From Sipunculus nudus (taxonomy: Eukaryota; Annelida; Sipuncula; Golfingiida; Sipunculidae): 64,000 nt of DNA. The DNA lies in assembly GCA_026874595.1 (NCBI GenBank), contig CM049317.1:38712401-38776400 (forward strand), in the 5' to 3' direction. The notes beneath the pieces were generated by a model. It was given only the letters and a program-made list of their open reading frames with translations, was not told the DNA's origin and did not search any database. Shown in pieces: positions 56,363-64,000 of this stretch (position 1 is its first letter; each line of letters starts with the position of its first letter). The translations under genes were made by a program, and so were the position numbers.

Positions 56363-57300
56363 CCCAACACACAGGCTTATTGTCTACAAAAACTAAATAG
56401 GGAAAACTTCATAGACCTTAAGAGTTCATAGTATGGATTATTTGCAAAATTACTAATATTGCTGGAATCAAATATACAGATTTATGCCCAGACAACTGAA
56501 AATTCATAGAACAAATGGCCCTGACATTTTGGACACCCAGGCCACACATATAAATCTTAATGTCAAGTAATATGGTGTTGATCGATAACTATATTCCAGT
56601 AGGTCCATCTTGCTTGTGTCGATGCCTGAGAGTGGATGAGGACGCCTGAGAGTGGATGAGGAAGCCTGGGAGTGGAAGAGGAGGTCTGAGAGTGGATGAG
56701 GTGGCCTGAGAGTGGATTAGGAGGTCTGAAAGAGGAAAAGGTCTGAGAGTGGATAAGGAGGCCTGAGAGTGGGAGAGGAGGCCTGAGAGTGGATTAGGAG
56801 GTCTGAGAGTGGAAGAGTAGGCCTGAGAGTGGAAGAGAAGGCCTGAAAGTGGAAGAGGAGGTCTCAAAGTGGATAAGGAGGTCTGAGAGTGGAAGGGGAG
56901 GCCTGAGAGTGGAAGAGGGGGCCTGAGAGTGGAAGAAGAGGTCTGAGAGTGGATGAGGAGGCCTGAGAGTGGATGAGGAGGCCCGAGAGTGGATAAGGAC
57001 ATCTCAAAGTGGATGAGGAGGCCTGAGAGTGGACGAGGAGGCCTGAGAGTGGAAGAGGAGGTCTGAGAGTGGAAGAGAAGGCCTGAGAGTGGATGAGGAG
57101 ACCTGAGAGCAAAGACGAACCCGAAAATTGACGAGCCGTTGAATCAACTCCTGCTTGAGATGAAAGGCTTTATATTGGAAAACCCCAGCCCGTTGTTTCC
57201 CCTGTACTGGCGCTCATGGACCAAAGTGGTCCATATGGAACCACTATCTTACTTGATTATAATCATTACAATACATATTTTTTTTCTAAACAAGTAACTC
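56363..57300 (-). promoter_or_regulatory. LIG4 upstream region (5' UTR/promoter interval)
   Basis: The 0.9 kb upstream of the LIG4 start codon. It holds an in-frame stop just before the ATG, an AT-rich stretch (56400-56590), a purine-rich 20-bp minisatellite (about 56615-57115) and a perfect 8+8 inverted repeat with a 3-base loop (57216-57234, ATGGACCA/TGGTCCAT). No convincing TATA box or initiator could be assigned, so the promoter location is an inference from position only. Confidence 0.35.
56615..57115 (+). repeat. 20-bp purine-rich minisatellite upstream of LIG4
   Basis: About 25 units of CCTGAGAGTGGATGAGGAGG with GAAG/GATG and CCTG/TCTG variants. One strand is nearly all purine with repeated GG. 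It starts about 250 bp upstream of the LIG4 start codon. The long minus-strand frames with LSGLLIHSQ repeats are by-products. Confidence 0.93.
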
Positions 57301-57839
57301 CGCTTTATTAACAAAGATATATTTTTCAGTTCAATTTTCATTTTTTGTTGAAACAATTCTGCATATAACTTTACATAGAATCTCAAGCATAAAGCCAGTC
57401 TGGTATGATAAAAAAAATAACTCATTCCACAATTGTTTTCCTATTAATTTGTTTGGAGTTCCCACTGAAAATTAAACCATTTAATAATGTTCACCCCTTT
57501 TAACGGAGCAATTGTTGGCCTTTTTTTTTTGACGTTTCCTCAGCAAGGGAGCTATCTGTGGTATTTTGTATTCCCTGTGTTTCCCCTTATATATATATGA
57601 TGTGGACATTAAAATTGTAATTATATGAAACCATAATTTGACTAGATATTTCTTGGCACCGCAGGTGCCCTAGTATCGCCAGACAATTAATCCCCCCCTT
57701 TAAGAATAGCCCCCCCAATCTTCAGCAGCATATACTGACACTTGGCAAGTGACTCTGGAACATCTATCAACTTGAGAAACAATATTTTTTACCAAATATG
57801 GGGGCCAATACAGAGAATCACTCTTATGAAAAGGGGATA

Positions 57840-58215
57840 AATTTATACTATAACAAGGCCTACAAGCCTAACGCGAATCTGATACAGATGGCAGTTGCCA
57901 AAGCTATAAATAATTCCAGAATGACCTTAGGCCTGTTGCCAAATCTGAAATAGTAGACACACCATTGCATAAGCTCACAGATTGGCTCCACAGGCAGCCC
58001 TGAGGGTCATGACACATGAGGTGATCACATGATACTCATGAGGTGATCACATCCTACCTATGAGGTGATCACATGGTCCCATGAGGTGTTCACGTCACCC
58101 ATGAAGTGATCACATGCCTTGTGCTTGGCTGCACTGATTGAACTCTTGACCTATATCTGGCTGCACTGAATGAACTCTTGATCTGTTGCCAAATCTGAAA
58201 CAGTTAGCAGTTTCT
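57840..58215 (+). repeat. Repeat block with TGATCA minisatellite
   Basis: Begins AACAAGGCCTACAAGCCTAA, a repeat head. At 58014-58117 there are five imperfect 22-25 bp units around CATGAGGTGATCACATG. It ends with GGCTGCACTGA(A)TGAACTCTTGA repeats also found near 23160-23240. Confidence 0.75.
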
Positions 58216-59335
58216 CAACCTATTTAAAGATACAGACACAATCTTGGCCTGTTGGTAAATCTGTTTACACATACTGAAAGACTTTGGCTAAAATGCTTTT
58301 TTTCAAGCTGACATATTCATAAACTTTTTATCAAAATATCTAGAATAATAAAAGATGCAGTCCTTTCGTTGTTAAAGGTCCAATAATTGTGCCAAAAATC
58401 ATTCAAGTAAATTTGAACAAAGGCCACCTAAGAATAGTTTTTGTGCAATGTTACAGAAGTTATAATTGAAACAATAATTTGGTAGAAGAACACGATTGCA
58501 GTCCTCAGTTTGAAATAGACATAATAATGGCCATAAGACCAACTTAAGCTTTTCACGACTCAACCAAAAATCAACAAACTCAATCTATTCTGATATAATT
58601 GAAAAAACCATGTCCTAGGATAATTCTTTTGAAAAATTGAACAATTCAACTTGACAGTTTCATCATAAACATTTTAAGCTGAAAGAGGCTAAAATTATGA
58701 GGTTTTTGCCCATAAAAACAGGTCAATGTAGGTGGCACCACGAAATCTGCAACTTCAAATATGAGTCTAGTGACCAACATTTGCACAATACTTGGTAATG
58801 CTAGCTTCTGTCATTTCTGAGATTACTATGTCAGTATGTTTACTTGGCCAAATAACTAGGTTAAAATTTGTGTAACTCTGCTAAAATTCATCAAATGCAA
58901 ACCATTTGAACAAACTTGAGAGGGCTTGCCTCATCATTTCTGTAAAATACTGAACAATTTGGCTGGACTGTTAACAAGAAGAAGACTTTTAAAGGTTTTT
59001 CAGCTTTTTCCCTATAAATCTAAGTAAATGCAGATAGCAAAAAATAAGCTGAATCCAACAGCATTTGATATGTGACAGATTATTGAATAAAATCTGGGGA
59101 TGGTAGCTCCTGCTATTCCTAAGAAATTATGGGTTAATGTTCAGATGTGCAATGACCCCGGTACAAAAAAGGTCAATGCAGGTGGCGCCACCAATACCTG
59201 AATTTCATATATGAGTCATATGAGTCACTGGCATAAAATTTGGTGATGATAGCTCCAGCCATTTCTGAGACTGTCATTTTAGTCAGCTTTTTTTTTTTTA
59301 AATGTGCAAGATCTATGGATAAGCACAATTTCAGG
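58216..59335 (+). repeat. Family D repeat upstream of LIG4
   Basis: Starts with ACACAATCTTGGCCTGTTGG, also found at 46648, and continues with Family D units (GGTGGCGCCACCAATACCTGA near 59180). Confidence 0.65.
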
Positions 59336-59389
59336 CCAATAGGGCAAATCACTCCTCAGAAAAGACCATTAATTTATTCTACATAAACA

Positions 59390-60310
59390 GAAAGGTAGGT
59401 GGCGACACCTGTCTGGTTTACAAGAAAACTTTCCAAGATGGATGGACATGTCAAATATAAGACCAATACCTTGAACCACTCCGGAGAAATGAGCTATTTT
59501 CACTTAAAGCACATGTACAGATGGACGCCATTGCAAACGATTGCAGATGGTGCCACCAGTCTTGAATACAAGATGAAGGTATCCAAGATCAATGTACATG
59601 CACAATTTCAACCCAATCTGTCTATAAGTTTTAGACTTTCAATGCTCACAGTGATGTCAAGTGGCAATGATGAGGTATTAAAAGGCATGAAAACAAGAGA
59701 AAGACAGAAGGTGGCGCCACCTGTCTTACGCAAAAGACAAAACTATCCAAGATCTTAAGTCAATTTGATTTTTGGACCAATCCATGCCTCCCTTATTTGA
59801 AATATTTATGATTTTGTGTGATTTCCACCATATATGGCAATATTCAAGATCAAGGCCACTCTCACAGGAAAGGTCATGACCCAAATTTAAAAATACATCA
59901 TCCCATAATACATGTCTATGTATATGCATAATATGAAAGAAATCTGTCCAATAGTTTTTTACTTATATTGCTCACAGTATTGTTAAGTGGCAATTAGGGG
60001 GTATTAAACGGCACAAAAACAAGAAAAGGATTACAGGTTGCACCACCAGTTTCTGGTGCATGACAACACTATCCAAGATCTTCAGTCAAGTTGATTTTTG
60101 GATCAATCCATGCAAGATTTCTTGAAATATTTAAGAATTTATGTGATTTTCCCCCAAAATGGACCTATTCAAGGTCAAGGTCACTCTCCTAGTTAAGGTC
60201 ATGACCCCATTTTAAATAGGCTTAGTCATCTCACCCATATCTATGCACATGTAAAGTTTAGTAAAGATCCATGAAATGTTTTTTGAGTTATAGCGTCCAA
60301 CTGAAATCTC
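59390..60310 (+). repeat. Divergent GGTGGCGCCACC repeat units
   Basis: Three units with GTGGCG(A/C)CACCTGTCT, TTGCACCACCAGT and TCCAAGATC words at about 59399, 59709 and 60033, with GGTCATGACCC words between. Probably a further family of the same type. The plus-strand frame at 59399-59758 is a by-product. Confidence 0.6.
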
Positions 60311-60414
60311 TGCGGCAGCGGCACAACCGTGCCTAAACCATAGTATCTCTAAACCATATTATCTTTATACTTATAATATATTTTGATGTTTTGTTGCAAC
60401 TATAATCTAAATTT

Positions 60415-61290
60415 ATCTGCCATTTGGTCACTGATACCAAGAAGAATACAAAGATCAGCTCACATGGAACAAAGCCAAGAAGAACATCCACCATGCAGGA
60501 TATGGAAACCTGCTCAACAAAGGACAAAGCGATTACGGATTGAACATTAGTCACAGGTCACTGATTTCAGACTTATGTTACGATAACAATGTTAATGATA
60601 ATGAGAAAGGCAGAAAATATAATTGTCATTTTAGGCAATGTCACAGTAACGTTTTCCAAAACTTTTCCAAATGTTAATGTTTCATGTTGTGCATTTGGGT
60701 ATATTTGCCAAGTTTTTATGCTGTATGCAATGTATGTGAATTATGCTCAGAACTTGTATTAAACGTCCGGAATAGTCAGAGGTATAACATTTTAGGCAAA
60801 AGTTTTTAAAATGTTGAAATTAATATTTTATGTGTTAACTGACCAAGATCTTGGTTAAAATAACGGAAAAAGTTTAGCAGAACTAATGTTCACTTGATTT
60901 AGTTAATTTCTAGGGGGACCTCATTAGAGTAAGAATATATAGATCTCCAACAACTTGTATTTAGCTTTTTCCCCCTTTTCCTGCATGTTTTTCCTTTTTG
61001 ATGCATTTCTTATGTGGAAAGAAGGTTGTTGGAATGTTGTTGATACGCTATCATTATAATATAGGAGCAAACAATGATAAGACAGATTTTCAACTTAACA
61101 ACAACAACATTGTCAGATGTTGCAGATTCATAAAGAAAACCATCAAAGATGAATTTTGGCTCTTACATTCTACTTCCAATAAAACTCTACATTTTTATGT
61201 GCAAAGTTGAACATTTGACAGAAATGTTGGTAACACGTTACTATCAAAAATGTTACTCAATATGAATGAATAAATTTAATCTGTGTTTAC
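60415..61290 (+). other. Possible old 3' exon/UTR-like segment
   Basis: Not obviously repetitive. A plus-strand frame reads SSHGTKPRRTSTMQDMETCS and then TKDKAITD before a TGA at 60540-60542, followed by about 0.7 kb of AT-rich DNA with AATAAA near 61269. It could be the last exon of an unseen gene or a pseudogene tail. No family was recognised. Confidence 0.2.
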
Positions 61291-61449
61291 ATTGCTTTTA
61301 TAAGTGTTTCCCCTTGTTTGGTGTTTGTATTATATATACTACTGTAATATGCAGGCCTCAAATTTGAGGACTAGCAACCGGCAAATGCCGGTTAAAATTG
61401 GCTGGCTGCCGTCAGCCACAATCCTGACCGGCAGCAAGCTGCCGGTCCA

Positions 61450-61533
61450 AAAAATTCCTCACTGCGTCCTTCTTGTCTGTACATAATCACAGCCACTCTA
61501 TATGCTTTTTTATTTTTAAGGTCATGGCCTGTC

Positions 61534-61589
<56 letters not shown>

Positions 61590-61753
61590 TTCAGTATAGC
61601 CTGGGTGTGACATAGTCTCATAAATACTTCAATAAAAGCTACAGTTCGGGGGGCTGTTCAAAAAAATTCCTCACTGCGTCCTTCTTGTCTGTACATAATC
61701 ACAGCCACTCTTTATGCTTTTTTATTTTTAAGGTCAAGGCCTGTCAACAAGAG

Positions 61754-61836
<83 letters not shown>

Positions 61837-61900
61837 TTCAGTATAGCCTTGGTGTGACATGGTCTCATAAATACTTCAATAAAAGCTACAGTTTGGGGGC
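61450..61900 (+). repeat. 213-bp direct duplication with TA and GA microsatellites
   Basis: TTCCTCACTGCGTCCTTCTT occurs at about 61455 and 61668. Each copy continues to a TA run (61537-61558; 61758-61799), a GA run and GGGGTTTCAGTATAGCCT. A related GGGGTTTCAGTAGAGCCTAG lies at 40394. Confidence 0.88.
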
Positions 61901-61904
61901 TGTT

Positions 61905-62130
61905 CCTTTCAAATTTCAGAATTGGAAGCTGAAATCCTTACATGTGCATGATATGAAAATTAAATCAATAGTGCTTACACAGAAAAAATGTGCCATGGCC
62001 AAAGTTGGGCAAAATTTAAGGTTCTGATTTATGTTTATGTGAATAACTTAAAAAAATTTATAATATTCAAATTTAATTTTTGGTAGCCCATACAATGGAA
62101 TCTTGATTAAATGAAGTTATATGTTCCTGA
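61905..62130 (+). repeat. Family C 5' fragment
   Basis: Contains AAATTAAATCAATAGTGCTT and TGTGCCATGGCCAAAGTTGG, then stops near ATGAAGTTATATGTTCCTGA. Confidence 0.65.
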
Positions 62131-63047
62131 CATATGGAGTGTCAGATTATACTAATATTTTGTATGAAAGTGATCTTTATAAAATATAATAATAATAAAC
62201 TTCTTATTAAAATTTATGTGTTGTTATTTGTTATTTTTGTATTCTATATGGTGTATTGTATATGAAAAAAAATCTAGCCATGTTTTGTATTATAATTTTA
62301 TATTTATATGTTATGATGTTACTCATACACATTATGATTTTATTGAAATACTCAATTATTTTAAAATTTGGATTGATGCAAGACCCTTTCTGTATAACTG
62401 TTGGTTGGTGCAATGAGATTGACTTCCAAGTTTTATGCACATTGAGCATCATCTGTCATTTTCAGATGATTTGCAAGAGGCTTCCGACGTATTTAATATG
62501 CTTCAATTTTCATATATGTGAATGTACACATGAAATTTTCTGGTGTGGCAAAGGGGGTCTATAGATATCTTCCATTTTAACAATAAAAGTTATTTGAATT
62601 GGTTATAGATGTTAAAATGAGGGTTAATTGTTGTTAAGCGTATGCGTCATCCGAGCGATTCGCGCCTGGACGTTGAAAAAGCTTAAAAAAATTAACCCTC
62701 AGCCGTTTGTTAACTGCCTGCCACTTAAGCGGGCTCAGTCTCGTGGACAAGGTGGAGTCACTGGTTTATTTGTAACCCTAACCCTTGAAATACACCAAAT
62801 ATATGTTGGATAGCAGTGTGCATACAAATGCCTTGAGGGCGCAACACAACATATGTGAATGACATAGGCAGGACATGTGCACATAAGCTAAGTGGTGTAA
62901 ACAAGCAGAGGGAGGAATAATGACGGAATTGACAAGTTGAATTGCGTGAAGAAAGATAAATTATACATTATTACGGGCTAAGATATAAGTGAAAAGGCTA
63001 TATATGGTCCGTTCCACCAACCATAACAAGTAACGTATCTGTTGTGG

Positions 63048-63083
<36 letters not shown>

Positions 63084-64000
63084 TCCTTAATGGAAGGCAC
63101 TACTTCTACAGTCACACCAAAGAATCTCTAGTGGGTAGGCACGGATTCTCTAGTCGCACCAAGGGTAGTGCAAGTTCAGCCCCTACGTTTACATTTTGCA
63201 CAAAATTAATAAAATGTAGCTGTAGGTCCAAAGGCAGCCTTGTGGGTACGAGTCTAGAATTCAGGCTGCTGTTCTGGACACGTTAAGACACCACGGATAC
63301 ATGTAAAACGTTGTAATAATATATCAAGTTTACTCCTTTATAAGTTAATGGTATCCTATATCCTTCCCATGTACCTCTTACCCTGTAATAACGTACAATT
63401 TATCCTTCCTTCATGCAATTTAACATGCTTGTATCAGTCATGATTCCTCCCTCTTGCTTGTTTACACCACTTGGCTTATGTGCACGTCCTGGCTACGAAC
63501 ATACGAACAAGAGACTAGAAACCATAAACAAGGGACCCATGGGTCACAGCGCTCAGCTGTTTATATGATAAAAAATATGATTTGGAAATGAGGCACATGC
63601 TGGTTTTGTGTGGTAATAAATAAAAGCTTTATTATGAGTTGTTGGTGTTTAGCTTATGTATGATTTTGATAGTATCATTTATTTTATTGACAAATGGAGT
63701 GCTATTGTCACACAGATTTTGACTTGGCCATATTACTTATAAACAGCACATATAATTTAAGAGTTTAACTATTTATTAAAATTTAATAACAAATATTGTG
63801 CCAAATATAATTTTTATTAAAAATAATAAAAGAATCATGATTTTTTTTAAAATAAAATATAACTGAAATGATTATTAAAATAACATTATAGAATATACTC
63901 ATGAATGCATTCATGAATACATTTTGAAAGTATTTGCACTGGTATTCAAATACTGTCATTTTTACCTGAATTCCCATTCTTATGCAAAAAAATTTTATAA
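62131..64000. other. Upstream unclassified DNA
   Basis: AT-rich. It has a poly-A run at 63050-63080, an AACAAGGGACCCATGGGTCA head at 63528, and a higher-GC patch at 62625-62780. No gene or RNA was recognised. Confidence 0.4.

Noticed and set aside
56589-57112. Open frames with LSGLLIHSQASSSTLRP repeats upstream of LIG4
   Set aside because: By-products of the 20-bp purine-rich minisatellite; no start context or conserved sequence.

Overview
This is eukaryotic, AT-rich, intron-dominated DNA. It most likely comes from a marine bivalve mollusc; that is an inference from the repeat landscape (many ACATGTA-rich and GGACGGACAGACGG-tailed interspersed repeats, satellites carrying the palindrome GGTGGCGCCACC) and from an intron-rich ligase gene. 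No bacterial operon, rRNA, tRNA or CRISPR was recognised. Nearly all long open frames here are shadows of tandem repeats.

The one gene that can be read with confidence is DNA ligase IV (LIG4), on the minus strand. Nine coding exons run from the start codon at 56362 down to 2850, with consistent GT/AG junctions and matching phases at all eight introns. Together they encode the first 500 residues: the N-terminal DNA-binding domain, the nucleotidyltransferase domain with the catalytic lysine in TKYDGER, and the start of the OB-fold region. The rest of the OB fold and the C-terminal BRCT pair, where XRCC4 binds, must lie beyond the left edge. Coding sequence is 1.5 kb of about 53.5 kb.

Layout from left to right (3' to 5' of the gene): 1-2849, repeats downstream of exon 9; intron 8 (3133-9330), a composite satellite element (3863-8105) inside a longer TIR-bounded unit (3295-9124); intron 7 (9533-14396), a 3 kb 30-bp minisatellite; intron 6 (14543-20470), unique DNA plus an approximately 160-bp repeat array ending in a hairpin; intron 5 (20578-24626), dispersed repeats; intron 4 (24732-26370), a 57-bp minisatellite reaching to within 7 bp of the exon 4 donor; intron 3 (26680-41688), a 167-bp array, a second composite satellite (31727-40230) and a 3.25 kb pogo/Tigger-like transposon (36360-39612) inserted in it; intron 2 (41791-55398), a third composite and much unclassified DNA, with one exon-like segment on the plus strand; intron 1 (55477-56194), short. 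Upstream of the gene (56363-64000) are a purine-rich 20-bp minisatellite, more dispersed repeats, a duplicated TA/GA microsatellite block and unclassified DNA.

The most unusual material is the modular repeat system. Several otherwise unrelated families share one plan: a head with a short inverted repeat, a tandemly repeated core often carrying GGTGGCGCCACC, a GGAC/GACA-rich stretch, and a terminal hairpin, often ending in CTAA. This resembles non-autonomous Helitron/Helentron-type elements of molluscs, but no Rep/helicase gene is present and the assignment is an inference.
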